Below the pieces are notes generated by a model, which was given only the letters and a program-made list of their open reading frames with translations, had not been told where the DNA came from and ran no database searches. Positions 1 through 10,905 of a stretch of 64,000 nt of DNA are shown one piece after another (the stretch's first letter is position 1; every line of letters begins with the position of its first letter). The stretch comes from Janthinobacterium agaricidamnosum NBRC 102515 = DSM 9628 (lineage in GTDB: Bacteria > Pseudomonadota > Gammaproteobacteria > Burkholderiales > Burkholderiaceae_D), in the NCBI RefSeq assembly GCF_000723165.1, contig NZ_HG322949.1, positions 1,914,921 through 1,978,920 of the forward strand, in the 5' to 3' direction. A program made the position numbers and the translations under genes.

Positions 1-1
1 C

Positions 2-2041
2 CGGCCGTCGGCCGCGCTGCAGGTGGCGAGCGCGCATTATCAGTCGTCCGACGCGGCGATCCTGCTGCAACAATACCTGGCGCTGCTGGACGGCTGCTCG
101 AACCAGCCGGATGCCGCGCCGTCCGAGTTGACCTTGCCGGCCGGCGCGGTCGGCGGCGCCAGCGCCGCCAGCGTCGATTTCGGCGACGTGTTGGTCGGCC
201 AGCGCATCGGACAACTGGCTGCCGATACGCCGCAGGCGCCGGCCATCGTCGACGGCAGCAGCACGCTGAATTACCGCGAGCTGGACCAGGCCGCCAGCCG
301 CCTGGCGCACTGGATGGCTGGCCAGGGCGTCGGCCGTGGCCACCTGGTCGGCCTGAACCTGGAACGTTCCGCCTCGTTCGTGGTGGCGCTGCTGGCGGCC
401 TGGCGCCTGGGCGCCGGCTACCTGCCGCTGGACCCGCACTGGCCGGCCGGCCGGCGCGACGCGATCCTGGCCGACGCCCGGCCCGCGCTGCTGCTGCACG
501 CCAGCACGGCGGCGCTGCACAGTGCGGGCGCCGACTGGCCCGCGCAGTTCGCGCTGGACGTGGTGCTGGAAACGCTGGCGGCCGGCGCCGAGCACAGCGG
601 GCCGGTGCCTGCTGGCGCCGGCGACATCGCCTATCTGCTGTACACCTCCGGCTCGACCGGCACGCCGAAGGGCGTCATCGTCGAACACGGCCAGTTGCTG
701 AACTATGTGGCCGGCGCATCCCAGGCGATGCAACTGGGCGACAGCCGCCGCTGGGCGCTGACCGGCACCGTGGCGGCCGACCTGGGCAATACCGCATTGT
801 TCGGCGCGCTGTACAACGGCGCCTGCCTGGTGATCGCCGGCGCGGCCGACATGCAGGATGCGCCATCGTTCGCGCGCTTCCTGCGCAGCCAGCAGATCGA
901 CGCCGTCAAGCTGGTGCCGTCGCACCTGGAAGCGCTGCTCGATTGCGACGAGGCGCTGCTGCCGCAACGCGTGGTGCTGGGCGGCGAGGCCGCGTCGGCC
1001 GCGCTGATCGGCCGCATGCTGCGGCTGGCGCCAGCCTGCCGCATCTACAACCATTACGGCCCGACCGAAACCACCGTCGGCGTGATGATCCACGCCGTCG
1101 ACGGCGCCGCGCCGCCGGTGGGCGTACTGCCGCTCAGCGCCGCGCTGCCGAATTGCCGCATCCTGGTGCTGGATGGACAGCGGCGGCTGGTGCCGGCCGG
1201 CGCGCTGGGCGAGCTGTATATCGGCGGCGCGCAACTGGCGCGCGGCTACCTGAACCGCGACGGCGCGGCGGTCTTCGTCGATGATCCGGCCGCCCCGGGC
1301 CAGCGCCTGTACCGCAGCGGCGACCTGGCCTGGCTGATGCCAAGCGGCGCCGTGCAACTGGCCGGCCGCGCCGACCACCAGGTCAAGATACGCGGCTACC
1401 GCGTCGAGCCGGCCGAAATCGAGGCGGTCCTGCTGGCGGCGCCGGGCGTGCGCCAGGCGGTGGTGCTGGCGGTGCCGGACCAGGCCGGCCAGGCCGGCTT
1501 GCTGGCGGTGCTGGTGCATGACGATGGCGCGCAGGGCGCCGAGGCGGAACTCAGGGCGCACCTGGCGGCGCGGCTGCCGGCCCATATGCTGCCGGGGCGC
1601 TATCTGTTCGCGGCGCAGTTGCCGCGCCTGGCCAACGGCAAGATCGACCGCGCCGCGCTGGCGCTGTCGGCCCCGCCGGAACGCGGCGCGGCCATCGTGG
1701 CGCCGCGCGATGCGCTGGAATGGCTGCTGGCCGATTGCATGGCCGGCTTGCTGGCGCGCCAGGAAATCGGCGTCGACCAGGACTTCTTCGAACTGGGCGG
1801 CCATTCGCTGCTGGTAATCAAGCTGACCGCGCGCATCCGCAAGTTGCTGAAGGTCGAAATCGCGCCCGGCCTGGTGTTCGACCACGCCACGGTGGAAGCG
1901 CTGGCGCGGCTGCTGCGCGGCGTCAGCCCGGACGCCGCCCAGCTCGACAAGCTGGCCGAGGCGCAGCGCAAGCTGGCGCTGCTGACGCCGGAACAGCGCG
2001 CCGCCTTGCTGGAGCGTTCGCGCCAGGGCCAGGCCGCGTAA
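2..2041 (+). CDS. NRPS, 3' part: (C-terminal tail of C domain)-A(Asp)-T; partial at window start
   Basis: The frame is open to the window edge, so the true start lies upstream; the GTG at 23 is only the first start codon visible. Numbering from that GTG, the first ~30 residues resemble the tail of a condensation domain. An adenylation domain follows (YTSGSTGTPKG near 207-217, NHYGPTE near 343, RSGDL near 431, NGK Lys near 540), then a carrier domain (GGHSLL, Ser near 595). Pocket residues read by alignment to GrsA are D-L-T-K-V-G-H-V-G, one conservative change from the surfactin Asp code, so aspartate activation is likely. There is no thioesterase; the chain should pass to the next protein, which starts 3 nt after this stop. 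Activation of Asp is inference from the code. Confidence 0.93.
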   Translation, partial: RPSAALQVASAHYQSSDAAILLQQYLALLDGCSNQPDAAPSELTLPAGAVGGASAASVDFGDVLVGQRIGQLAADTPQAPAIVDGSSTLNYRELDQAASRLAHWMAGQGVGRGHLVGLNLERSASFVVALLAAWRLGAGYLPLDPHWPAGRRDAILADARPALLLHASTAALHSAGADWPAQFALDVVLETLAAGAEHSGPVPAGAGDIAYLLYTSGSTGTPKGVIVEHGQLLNYVAGASQAMQLGDSRRWALTGTVAADLGNTALFGALYNGACLVIAGAADMQDAPSFARFLRSQQIDAVKLVPSHLEALLDCDEALLPQRVVLGGEAASAALIGRMLRLAPACRIYNHYGPTETTVGVMIHAVDGAAPPVGVLPLSAALPNCRILVLDGQRRLVPAGALGELYIGGAQLARGYLNRDGAAVFVDDPAAPGQRLYRSGDLAWLMPSGAVQLAGRADHQVKIRGYRVEPAEIEAVLLAAPGVRQAVVLAVPDQAGQAGLLAVLVHDDGAQGAEAELRAHLAARLPAHMLPGRYLFAAQLPRLANGKIDRAALALSAPPERGAAIVAPRDALEWLLADCMAGLLARQEIGVDQDFFELGGHSLLVIKLTARIRKLLKVEIAPGLVFDHATVEALARLLRGVSPDAAQLDKLAEAQRKLALLTPEQRAALLERSRQGQAA

Positions 2042-2044
2042 TTC

Positions 2045-5000
2045 ATGAACAAGAGATCGGATCAATCGATGAGCGAGATGGACCAGGAGTTGCAGCAAGC
2101 GTCAGCCACGGAGTTCGACCCGGATTTGCTGGCCTTGCTGCTGGATGAACAGGATAGTGGCGACGGCCCGGACGCGATCGTCCGGCGCGGGCCTGGCGCC
2201 GCGCCGGCGCCGCTGTCGTACGGCCAGCGCCAGTTATGGCTGCTGCACCAGCTGGAGCCCGGTCTGACGGCCTACAACCTGGTGCGCGCCTTCCGCCTGT
2301 CCGGCGCGCTCGACGCGGCGGCGCTGGAACGCGCGCTGCAGGCGCTGGTGGCTTGCCACGATGTGCTGCGCACGCGCTTCGAGATCCGTGACGAGCAAGC
2401 GGTGCAGGTGGTGCAGCAGCATGCGCCGCTGGCGCTGCGGGTGGAGACGCTGGAGCATGGCGCGGCCGGCGCGGCGCAGCTGCGGCAGCGCCTGCGCGAC
2501 GCGGCGGACACGGTGTTCGACCTGGCCAGCGCGCCGCTGCTGTTCGCGCGCCTGTACCTGACCGGGCCGGGCGAGCAGGTGCTGGTGATCGGCATGCACC
2601 ACCTGGTCAGCGACGGCTGGTCCAACGCGGTGCTGATGCGCGACCTGGCGTCCGCTTACCGGCAGGCGCTCGGCGCGGATGACAGCGAGATCACGCTGCC
2701 CGCGCCGCCGCTGCGCTACGCCGATTACGCCGCCTGGCAACGCGGCCGCGCGGAGACGCCGGCGCTGCAGGCCGAACTCGATTATTGGGACGCCTATTTG
2801 CGCGGCGTGCCGCCGCTGGTGCTGCCGGGCGACCGCGCGCGTCCTGCCGCCGGCGAGGCCGCCTATGCCGGCGCGCAGTTGCGCTTTACGCTGCCGGCCG
2901 CGCTGTCGGCGCGGGTGCTGGCCTTTTGCCGGCAGCAGGGCTGCACCGAATTTGTCGCCTTCTTCGCCGCCTGGCAAGTGCTGCTGGCGCGTTACAGCGG
3001 GCAGGACGATTTTGCGGTCGGCGTGCCGAGCGCCGGCCGCGGCCGCGAAGAATTGCAGCAACTGGTCGGCTTCTTCGTCACCATGCAAGTCTACCGCGCG
3101 CGGCTGCGGCCGGACATGCGCTGGTCCGAACTGTGCCGGCAATTGCGCGGCGATGCGCTGGCGGCGCTGAACCATGCGGACGCGCCGCTGGAATTGCTGC
3201 TGGAGCGGCGCCGCGGCGCCACGCGCTACGCCACGCGCGACGCCACGCGCCAGCCGCTGTTCCAGGCCATGTTCGGCTTGCAAATGATAGACGGCGACGA
3301 TACGCCGTCGCTGCAAGGCTTGCAGGTGGCGGCGCTGGAACTGGAACCGGGCAGCGCCAAGCTGGACCTGTCGCTGGAAATGTTCGTGGTGCGCGGCGAG
3401 GTCCATTGCGCCATCGAGTACGGCACCGGCATGTTCGACGCCGCCACCATCGAGCGCTTGCGCGACGGCTACCAGCGGCTGCTGGAACTGATGACCGATC
3501 ATCCGCAGCAGGCGCTGGGCGAGGCCGATTTCCTGCCGCCCGCACAGCGGCGGCAACTGATGGCCTGGGGCCGCAATGAGCGCGCCTATCCGGCCATGGC
3601 GCCGGTGCAGCGCCGCTTCGAGGCGCAAGTGGCCGCGCGGCCCGACGCGGTGGCGCTGCTGTGCGGCGCACAGTCGCTCAGCTACGCCGAACTGAATGTG
3701 CGGGCCAACCGGCTGGCGCACCACTTGGCGGGGCTGGGCGTCGGTCCCGACAGCCTGGTCGGCATCGCGCTGCAGCGCTCGGAAGCGCTGGTGGTCGGCC
3801 TGCTGGCGATCCTGAAGGCCGGCGGCGCGTATGTGCCGTTCGACCTGGATTACCCGGTCGAGCGGCTGGCCTATATGGCGCAGGACAGCGGCGTGACGCT
3901 GCTGCTGACCGGTTCCGAGCCGGCGCCGTGGGCGCCCGGCGCGACGGTGCTGCAACTCGATACGCTGGATGTGTCCGGGCAGCCGGAGCATAACCCGGTC
4001 CCGCCGCTGCGCGACGACAACCTGGCGTACGCGATCTATACCTCCGGTTCGACCGGCAAGCCGAAAGGGGCGGCCAACCGTCACGGCGCGCTGAACAACC
4101 GGCTGGCCTGGATGCAGGACGCCTACGGTTTGCAGGCCGGCGACACGGTGCTGCAAAAGACGCCGTTCAGCTTCGACGTGTCGGTATGGGAGTTTTTCTG
4201 GCCGTTGAGCGAGGGCGCGCGCCTGGCGCTGGCGGCGCCGGGCGAACACAAGGATCCGGCGCTGCTGGTCGCGCGCATCGCGCGGCACCAGGTCGACACG
4301 ATCCACTTCGTGCCGTCGATGCTGCAGGCGTTTATCGCGCACCTGGAAGCGGAAGGCGCGGCTGATTGCGCCAGCCTGCGCCGCATCGTGTGCAGCGGCG
4401 AGGCGCTGCCGGCCGAGCTGCAGGCGCGCACGTTCGCCTGCCTGCCGCAGGCCGCGCTGTACAACCTGTACGGCCCGACCGAGGCGGCGATCGACGTCAC
4501 CCACTGGACCTGTGTGGCCGACGGCGCGCTGTCGGTGCCGATCGGCGCGCCGATCGCGGCCACCGAAACCCATGTGCTGGGGCCGGAACTGCAGCTGGTG
4601 CCGCGCGGCGCGGTGGGCGAACTGTACCTGGGCGGCGCGGGACTGGCGCGCGGCTATTTGCGGCGCGGCGCGCTGACGGCCGAGCGCTTCGTCGCCGATC
4701 CGTTTGGCGGCGGCGGGCGTCTGTATCGCACCGGCGACCTGGTGCGCTGGTCCGGCGACGGCCAACTGGAATACCTGGGCCGGATCGACCACCAGGTCAA
4801 GCTGCGCGGCTTGCGGATAGAATTGGGCGAAATCGAAGCGCAGCTGCTGGCCCAGGACGGCGTCAGCGAGGCGGTGGTGGTGGCGCGCCAGGGCGCGGGC
4901 GGCCTGCGGCTGGTGGCGTATGTGGCGCCGCGCGGCGACGCAGCGGTGCTGCGGGCGGCGCTGGCGGCGGTGCTGCCGGACTATATGGTGCCGGCGCAGC

Positions 5001-6751
5001 TGGTGGCGCTGGATGCGCTGCCGCTGAACGCGAACGGCAAGGTGGACCGCAAGGCGCTGCCCGAGCCTGAGAGCGAGCATGGTGTATATGCCGCGCCGCA
5101 GGGGCCCGCCGAACAGGCGCTGGCGGCGGTGTGGGCGGAAGTGCTGGGGGTGTCGCGGGTCGGACGCGACGATAATTTCTTCGCGCTGGGCGGCCATTCG
5201 CTGCTGGCGATCGGCCTGATCGCGCGCCTGAAACAGGCCGGCCTCGGCATGCTGGCCTTGCGCGACGTCTTCGAGCATGCGGGTCTGGCGGCGATGGCGG
5301 CCCGGCTGGCGCCGCCCGATGCGGTGGCGGGTCGGGCCGGGGTCGCGGAGATCGCGTTGCTGCCGGTACCGCGCGGCGCCGCCATGCCGCTGTCGCTGTC
5401 GCAGCGCCGCCTGTGGCTGCTGGACCGGCTGGCCGGCACGCCGTACAAGCGCGCCGCCTACAACATGGCTTCGGCGCTGCGTTTGTCGGGGCCGTTGTCG
5501 CTGGCCGCGCTGCGCGCCGCGCTGCAGCAGATCGTCGCGCGCCATGAAGTGCTGCGCACCGCCTATGTCGATGACGACGACGGCGAACCGCGGGCGGTGA
5601 TCGCGGCGCAGGTGGCGCTGGAGGTGCCGCTGCTGGAACTGGACGGCCGGGCGCAGTCCGATATCGATGCGGCGCTGGCCGAACATGCCGGCCGGGTGTT
5701 CGACCTGGCGCGGGCGCCGCTGCTGCGCGCCGCCGTGCTGCGCACCGGGCCGCGGCAGCATGTGCTGTCGTTCGTGGTGCACCACATCGTCGCCGACGGC
5801 TGGTCGCAGGGCGTGCTGGTCGACGAATTCGTCGCGTTTTACCGCGCGGCGCTGGAAGGGAGGCCCGCCGCGCTGGCGCCGCTGCCGCTGCAATACGCCG
5901 ATTACGCGGCCTGGCAGCACCGGCGCTGGCAGGGCGACTTGCTGGCCACGGAAGAGGCATTCTGGCGCGATTATCTGCGCGCTGCGCCGGCGGTGCCGGT
6001 GTTGCCATGTGACGGCGCGCGTCCGGCGCAGCCCAGCCATGCCGGCGCCGCCGTGCGTTGCGTGGTGCCGGCCGCGCTGGCCGCCCAGGTGGCCGCACTG
6101 GCGCAAGCCAACCAGCTGACGCCGTTCATGGTGCTGCTGGCGGCGTTCCAGCTGGTCCTGCACCGCCAGGCCGGCGCCGACGACCTGGTGCTCGGCACCG
6201 ACGTCGCCGGCCGCAGCCAGCGCGAGCTGGAAGGCTTGATCGGCTTCTTCGTCAACGTGCTGCCGCTGCGTTCGCGGCTGGCGCCCGGCATGCGCCATAT
6301 CGACTTCCTGCGCGCCAGCGGGCGCGCCGCGCTGGACGCCTTCGGGCACCAGGAGCTGCCGTTCGACCAGGTGGTGGAATTGTCCGGCGTGGAGCGCGAC
6401 CGGCGCTGGAATCCGCTGCTGCAAGTGCTGTTCGTGCTGCAAAACGCGGCCCAGGGCCAGCTCAAGCTGCCGCAACTGGACATCGAGGTGCTGCGCGACC
6501 AGGACGTGTCGTCGAAGTTCGACATGGCGATGTTCGTCACGCAGTCGGCCGACGGCGGTTATGGCGCCAACCTGGTGTACGCCACCGAACTGTTCGGGGC
6601 GGACACGGCAGGCAAGCTGGCGGACGCGTGGCTCGACACGCTGCACAAGATGACCGTCGATCCGCTGCTCCCGGTGAAGGCGCCGGCGGCCGGTGCGGCG
6701 GCAAAATTGAAGAAACTGGGCATGTTGGCCGGCAAGGCTGTGGCCCGATGA
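2045..6751 (+). CDS. NRPS, C-A(Ser)-T-C
   Basis: A 1568-aa synthetase. It begins with a ~50-aa acidic leader containing LLALLLDEQ, then a condensation domain (HHLVSDG near 185). The adenylation domain ([10 protein letters not shown] near 665) has pocket residues D-V-W-H-V-S-L-I-D, which match the serine code. A carrier domain follows (GGHSLL near 1050) and then a second complete condensation domain with an intact HHIVADG near 1246. The second C domain is unusual because the next protein also starts with a C domain. It has ordinary C-domain signatures ([13 protein letters not shown]) rather than the epimerase pattern. The stop overlaps the next start (ATGA), indicating translational coupling. 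The start is taken at 2045, 3 nt after the upstream stop; ATG 2069 is an alternative. Ser specificity is a confident code match; the role of the last C domain is unknown. Confidence 0.95.
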   Translation: MNKRSDQSMSEMDQELQQASATEFDPDLLALLLDEQDSGDGPDAIVRRGPGAAPAPLSYGQRQLWLLHQLEPGLTAYNLVRAFRLSGALDAAALERALQALVACHDVLRTRFEIRDEQAVQVVQQHAPLALRVETLEHGAAGAAQLRQRLRDAADTVFDLASAPLLFARLYLTGPGEQVLVIGMHHLVSDGWSNAVLMRDLASAYRQALGADDSEITLPAPPLRYADYAAWQRGRAETPALQAELDYWDAYLRGVPPLVLPGDRARPAAGEAAYAGAQLRFTLPAALSARVLAFCRQQGCTEFVAFFAAWQVLLARYSGQDDFAVGVPSAGRGREELQQLVGFFVTMQVYRARLRPDMRWSELCRQLRGDALAALNHADAPLELLLERRRGATRYATRDATRQPLFQAMFGLQMIDGDDTPSLQGLQVAALELEPGSAKLDLSLEMFVVRGEVHCAIEYGTGMFDAATIERLRDGYQRLLELMTDHPQQALGEADFLPPAQRRQLMAWGRNERAYPAMAPVQRRFEAQVAARPDAVALLCGAQSLSYAELNVRANRLAHHLAGLGVGPDSLVGIALQRSEALVVGLLAILKAGGAYVPFDLDYPVERLAYMAQDSGVTLLLTGSEPAPWAPGATVLQLDTLDVSGQPEHNPVPPLRDDNLAYAIYTSGSTGKPKGAANRHGALNNRLAWMQDAYGLQAGDTVLQKTPFSFDVSVWEFFWPLSEGARLALAAPGEHKDPALLVARIARHQVDTIHFVPSMLQAFIAHLEAEGAADCASLRRIVCSGEALPAELQARTFACLPQAALYNLYGPTEAAIDVTHWTCVADGALSVPIGAPIAATETHVLGPELQLVPRGAVGELYLGGAGLARGYLRRGALTAERFVADPFGGGGRLYRTGDLVRWSGDGQLEYLGRIDHQVKLRGLRIELGEIEAQLLAQDGVSEAVVVARQGAGGLRLVAYVAPRGDAAVLRAALAAVLPDYMVPAQLVALDALPLNANGKVDRKALPEPESEHGVYAAPQGPAEQALAAVWAEVLGVSRVGRDDNFFALGGHSLLAIGLIARLKQAGLGMLALRDVFEHAGLAAMAARLAPPDAVAGRAGVAEIALLPVPRGAAMPLSLSQRRLWLLDRLAGTPYKRAAYNMASALRLSGPLSLAALRAALQQIVARHEVLRTAYVDDDDGEPRAVIAAQVALEVPLLELDGRAQSDIDAALAEHAGRVFDLARAPLLRAAVLRTGPRQHVLSFVVHHIVADGWSQGVLVDEFVAFYRAALEGRPAALAPLPLQYADYAAWQHRRWQGDLLATEEAFWRDYLRAAPAVPVLPCDGARPAQPSHAGAAVRCVVPAALAAQVAALAQANQLTPFMVLLAAFQLVLHRQAGADDLVLGTDVAGRSQRELEGLIGFFVNVLPLRSRLAPGMRHIDFLRASGRAALDAFGHQELPFDQVVELSGVERDRRWNPLLQVLFVLQNAAQGQLKLPQLDIEVLRDQDVSSKFDMAMFVTQSADGGYGANLVYATELFGADTAGKLADAWLDTLHKMTVDPLLPVKAPAAGAAAKLKKLGMLAGKAVAR

Positions 6752-9700
6752 AGCGGATGGATGTGATGGAGCAGATGGATCAGATGGATCAGATGGATCA
6801 GATGGATCAGATGGATGAGGATGTGCTGGCCTTGCTGCTGGATGACGAGGATGCCGGCGCCGATGGCGACGGCGCGGGAACGGCGCTGCGCACGCGGGTG
6901 GCGTTCGGGCAGGCGGCCCCGCTGTCGTACGGCCAGCATCAGCTGTGGCTGTTGCAACAGCTCGATCCCGGCCTGACCTCCTATAACATGGTGCGCGCCT
7001 TCGAGATCGGGGGTGTGCTGGACCCGGCCGCGCTGGAAGCGTCGCTGCGCGCGCTGATCGCGCGCCATGCGGTGCTGCGCACCCGTTTTGAGCAGCGTGA
7101 CGGCGTCCCGGTGCAGATCGTGCAGGAGGGCGCGCCGTTCGAGCTCGATTTTGAAGACCTGGCCGAAACACTGGAGCAGGCGTCAGGCGCGGCAGGGCAA
7201 CTGGCGCAAAGACTGCGCCAGGCGGCGGACCATGTGTTCGACCTGGGCGTTGCGCCGCTGCTGTTCGCGCGCCTGCTCCGCCGCGGGCCGCAACGCCATG
7301 TGCTGGTGCTGGGCATGCACCATATCGTCAGCGACGGCTGGTCCAACGACTTGCTGTTGCGCGACCTGGCGCAGGGCTACCGGCTGGCCCGGGGCGGCGC
7401 GCCGGCGCCGGACCCGGCCCCTGCTTGGTATGCCGAATATGCGCTGTGGCAGCGCCAAGGCATGCCCGGCGCCGGCTTGCCGGCGCAGCTGGATTATTGG
7501 GAGCGCTACCTGCGCGGCGTGCCGGCGCTGTCGATGCCGGATGCGCCGCCGCGTAACCCGGCGGCGGCGATGCCGCCGGGCGGGCGCCGCCGTTTCCCGC
7601 TGCCGGCCGCGCTGGCGGCGTCCTTGCGCGACTTTTGCCGCGTGCAGGGCTGCACCGCCTTCGTCGCCTGCCTGGCCGCGTGGCAAGTGCTGCTGGGACG
7701 GCTGGACGGCCAGCGCGATTTCGCGGTCGGCGTGCCGAACGCCGGGCGCGGGCGCGAGGAAGTGCAGCAGGTGGCCGGCTTTTTCATCACCATGCAAGCT
7801 TATCGGGCGCGGCTGCGGCCGGACCTGCGCTGGGCCGAACTGTGCCGCCAGGTGCGCGGCGATACGCTGGCCGCGCTCGGCCATGCCGACGCGCCGCTGG
7901 AACTGCTGCTGGAACGGCGCAGCGGAGAGGCGCGCCCGACCGGCCGCCATCCGCTGTTCCAGGCCATGTTCGGGCTGGAAATGCAGGCCGACCAGCGCGC
8001 CCTGGAATTGGACGGCCTGGCCGTGACGGCCTTGCCGCTGGACCCGGCCGGCAACAAGGCCGAGCTGTCGCTCGATATCGTCGGCGGCGACGGGCAATTT
8101 TCCTGCATCCTGGAATACGATGCGCACCGCTTCGACGAGAGTGCCGCCGGCGCGCTGGAAGCCGGCTATCTGCAACTGCTGCAGGCGATGGTCGCCGTGC
8201 CTGGCGCGGCGATCGGCGGCGCGGCGCTGCTGGCGCCCGGGCAACTGGCCTTGCTGCGCCAGCTGGGCGAGCATCGGATAGCGGACCAGGACCACCACGC
8301 GGTACCGGTGATGCGGCTGTTCGAGCGCCAGGCGCTGGCCACGCCGGACGCGGCGGCGCTGCTGTTCGACGGCCTGGAGCTCGGTTACGCGGAATTGAAC
8401 CGGCGCGTCAACCGGCTGGCGCATTATCTGGTGGCGCAGGGCGCCGGCGCCGAGACGCGCATCGGCATCGCGCTGCCGCGTTCGATCGAACTGGTGGTCG
8501 GCGTGCTGGCGATACTGAAAAGCGGCGCCGCCTATGTCGCGCTGGACCCGGACTATCCGCGCGAGCGGCTGGCCGCGATGGTCGACGACAGCGCCATCGC
8601 GCTGATGCTGACCACCGCCGCGCTGGCGCCGGTGCTGCCGCCGGCGGGCCGCAAGATTCATGTCGATACGCTGGCGCTGGACGGTTACGACAGCGATAAT
8701 CCCCGCATCGCCGTCGATCCAGCCCAGCTGGCCTACGTCATCTACACCTCCGGCTCGACCGGCAAGCCGAAGGGCATCGGCGTGGAACACCACGCGCTGA
8801 GCGGGCATACCCGGGTGGCGCTCGGCTACTTCGGCCTGACGCCGCTTGACCGGGTACTGCTGTTTTCGACGATTAATTTCGACGGCTTTGTCGAACAGCT
8901 GTTCCCGCCGCTGTGCATCGGCGCCGCGGTGGTGCTGCGCGGTCCGCAACTGTGGGACAGCGCGCGCTTTTACCGTGAAGTGATCGCACAGCGCATCAGC
9001 GTGGCCGACCTGAGCACCGCCTACTGGTTCTTGCTGGCGCAGGATTTTGCCGAGCACGGTGCGCGCGACTACGGCGCGCTGCGCCAGGTGCACGCCACCG
9101 GCGAGGCGATGCCGCCCGAAGGCATGCGCGCGTGGGCCGGGGCCGGCCTGGGCCGGGTCAAGCTGCTCAACAGCTATGGCCCGACCGAAACCATCGTCAC
9201 CGCCAGCGTCTACGACTGCCATGCCTGCGTGTCCGGCGCCGAGCCGCTGCCGGCCGGCACCCCGATCGGCCGTCCGCTGGCCGGACGCCATTTCCATGTG
9301 CTCGACGGCGACCTGAATCCGGTGGCGCCGGGCGTTTCGGGCGAGCTGTGCATCGGCGGTGCGCTGCTGGCGCGCGGCTACCTGAACCGGCCCGGCCTGT
9401 CGGCCGAGAAGTTCATCGCCGATCCCGGCGGCGAAGCCGGCGCGCGGCTGTACCGCACCGGCGACCTGGTGCGCTGGCGCGCCGACGGCCAGCTGCTGTA
9501 CCTGGGGCGCATCGACCAGCAGGTCAAGGTGCGCGGCTTTCGCATCGAGCTGGGCGAAGTCGAGTCGCAGCTGCTGCGCCAGCCCGGCGTGCGCGAAGCG
9601 GCGGTGATCGCCGACGCCGGCCAGTTGCTGGCCTACCTGACGGCCGATGCCGGCGCCGTGCCGGACGAAACCGCATTGAAGCGGGCGCTGGCGCTGGCCT

Positions 9701-10905
9701 TGCCCGACTATATGGTGCCGGCGCGTATCGTGGTCCTGGCGTCGCTGCCGCTCAGTCCGGCCGGCAAGGTCGACCGCAATGCGCTGCCGCGGCCGCAAAC
9801 CGGCGCCTTGTGCGCACGCGAGGCGCCGCAGGGCGCCGCTGAAATTGCGCTGGCCGGGATCTGGCGCGAGGTGCTGCAAGTCGCCGGCGTCGGACGCGGC
9901 GATGACTTTTTTGCGCTGGGCGGCAATTCGCTGCTGGCGTTGCGCCTGCTGCGCCAGGTGCAGCGGCGCTTCGGCGAGGCCAGCCTGGCGCTGGCCGATG
10001 TGTTCAACACGCCGCGATTGATGCAGCAGGCGCTCAGGCTGGATGTGCGGCCCGATGCGGACCAGGCGGCGCATTGCGAGGTGGTGCGGATGAACCGCGC
10101 CGGCGCCGGCATGCCGCTGTACTGCTTCCCGGGACTGAACGTCAATTCCAGCGAATATGCGGCGCTGGTGCAGGCGCTGGGGCAGGACCGGCCGGTGCAG
10201 AGCTTTGTCTGCCACGCGCTGACGGCCGCGCGCTGGGATGGGCTGGAACTGGAACAACTGGCGCGCCGCTACGCCGCCCACATCCGCGCCGATGCCGGCG
10301 GCCGGCCGTGCGCCTTGCTGGGCTGGTCGTTCGGCGGCGACCTGGCGTTCGCCACCGCGCGCGAGCTTGAACGGGAAGGGGGGCAGGAGCGCAAGCAGCC
10401 GGTGGCGCTGGTCTGCCTGGTCGATGTGTTTGAAAGTCCCACGCTGCCGCGGCGCGGCTTGACGCAACAGGAAAGCGCGGCGGCGGAGCAAAAACTGGCG
10501 CGCTGGCTGGAGCGTTCCGCGATGGCCGGGCGCTGGCGCCAGCTGTTTGGGCGCATGACGGCGGACGAACGGAGCGCCGCGCTGCGGCACTTGCTGGACG
10601 AAGCCGAACTGCCGCTGGATGGGCCGGAGCTCGGCAGCGGCGAATACAGCCTGTGGGTGGCGTTCGACAATGCGCTGATCATGGACCGCTACCGTTACGC
10701 CAGCGGCGTCCCATTGCGGGCGCCGCTGCACGCGTTCCGGGCCGGCGCATCGCTGGAGCGGCGCGCGCCGGGCTTGCGCGACTGGAGCGCCCACGCCGAA
10801 CTGGCCGGCGCCAGCGTGGTGCCGGGCGTCGATCACCGCGGCATCCTGCTGGCGCCGGCCTTCCAGCAAGAGGTCAAGCGCCGCTTGCGCGAACTGGATG
10901 CCTGA
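6748..10905 (+). CDS. NRPS terminal module, C-A-T-TE
   Basis: A 1385-aa termination module. The ATG at 6748 overlaps the previous stop (ATGA); the frame is open further upstream but only as antiparallel or out-of-frame coding within the previous gene. The N-terminus holds a QMD tandem repeat and then VLALLLDDE, similar to the leader of the upstream synthetase. Condensation domain HHIVSDG is near 191, adenylation motif [10 protein letters not shown] near 666, carrier GGNSLL near 1058 and a type I thioesterase with GWSFGG (nucleophile Ser near 1194). Pocket residues read D-G-E-D-H-T-S-V-T. Acidic residues at pocket positions 239 and 278 suggest a basic side chain (Lys/Orn/Dab/Arg class), but I do not recognise the exact code. 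The thioesterase should release the peptide by hydrolysis or cyclisation. Confidence 0.95.
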   Translation: MKRMDVMEQMDQMDQMDQMDQMDEDVLALLLDDEDAGADGDGAGTALRTRVAFGQAAPLSYGQHQLWLLQQLDPGLTSYNMVRAFEIGGVLDPAALEASLRALIARHAVLRTRFEQRDGVPVQIVQEGAPFELDFEDLAETLEQASGAAGQLAQRLRQAADHVFDLGVAPLLFARLLRRGPQRHVLVLGMHHIVSDGWSNDLLLRDLAQGYRLARGGAPAPDPAPAWYAEYALWQRQGMPGAGLPAQLDYWERYLRGVPALSMPDAPPRNPAAAMPPGGRRRFPLPAALAASLRDFCRVQGCTAFVACLAAWQVLLGRLDGQRDFAVGVPNAGRGREEVQQVAGFFITMQAYRARLRPDLRWAELCRQVRGDTLAALGHADAPLELLLERRSGEARPTGRHPLFQAMFGLEMQADQRALELDGLAVTALPLDPAGNKAELSLDIVGGDGQFSCILEYDAHRFDESAAGALEAGYLQLLQAMVAVPGAAIGGAALLAPGQLALLRQLGEHRIADQDHHAVPVMRLFERQALATPDAAALLFDGLELGYAELNRRVNRLAHYLVAQGAGAETRIGIALPRSIELVVGVLAILKSGAAYVALDPDYPRERLAAMVDDSAIALMLTTAALAPVLPPAGRKIHVDTLALDGYDSDNPRIAVDPAQLAYVIYTSGSTGKPKGIGVEHHALSGHTRVALGYFGLTPLDRVLLFSTINFDGFVEQLFPPLCIGAAVVLRGPQLWDSARFYREVIAQRISVADLSTAYWFLLAQDFAEHGARDYGALRQVHATGEAMPPEGMRAWAGAGLGRVKLLNSYGPTETIVTASVYDCHACVSGAEPLPAGTPIGRPLAGRHFHVLDGDLNPVAPGVSGELCIGGALLARGYLNRPGLSAEKFIADPGGEAGARLYRTGDLVRWRADGQLLYLGRIDQQVKVRGFRIELGEVESQLLRQPGVREAAVIADAGQLLAYLTADAGAVPDETALKRALALALPDYMVPARIVVLASLPLSPAGKVDRNALPRPQTGALCAREAPQGAAEIALAGIWREVLQVAGVGRGDDFFALGGNSLLALRLLRQVQRRFGEASLALADVFNTPRLMQQALRLDVRPDADQAAHCEVVRMNRAGAGMPLYCFPGLNVNSSEYAALVQALGQDRPVQSFVCHALTAARWDGLELEQLARRYAAHIRADAGGRPCALLGWSFGGDLAFATARELEREGGQERKQPVALVCLVDVFESPTLPRRGLTQQESAAAEQKLARWLERSAMAGRWRQLFGRMTADERSAALRHLLDEAELPLDGPELGSGEYSLWVAFDNALIMDRYRYASGVPLRAPLHAFRAGASLERRAPGLRDWSAHAELAGASVVPGVDHRGILLAPAFQQEVKRRLRELDA
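6772..6816 (+). repeat. Five perfect copies of a 9-bp tandem repeat (CAGATGGAT) in NRPS coding sequence
   Basis: Five contiguous CAGATGGAT units encode (Gln-Met-Asp)5 immediately before the conserved acidic N-terminal motif of the terminal NRPS module. The unit is a multiple of three, so copy-number change alters linker length without breaking the frame. Confidence 0.95.

Noticed and set aside
6058..6747. Upstream extension of the terminal NRPS frame
   Set aside because: These codons overlap the preceding synthetase out of frame and carry no domain; ATG 6748 with ATGA overlap is the natural start.
6772..6816. Tandem repeat as a CRISPR array
   Set aside because: Nine-base units without spacers, in coding frame.
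2234..7171. 1645-codon minus-strand open frame
   Set aside because: It is antisense to the NRPS genes, Arg/Gln/His-rich with no recognisable domain; high GC leaves the complementary frame open.
7183..10869. 1228-codon minus-strand open frame
   Set aside because: Antisense shadow of the terminal NRPS; composition is typical of a GC-rich reverse frame.
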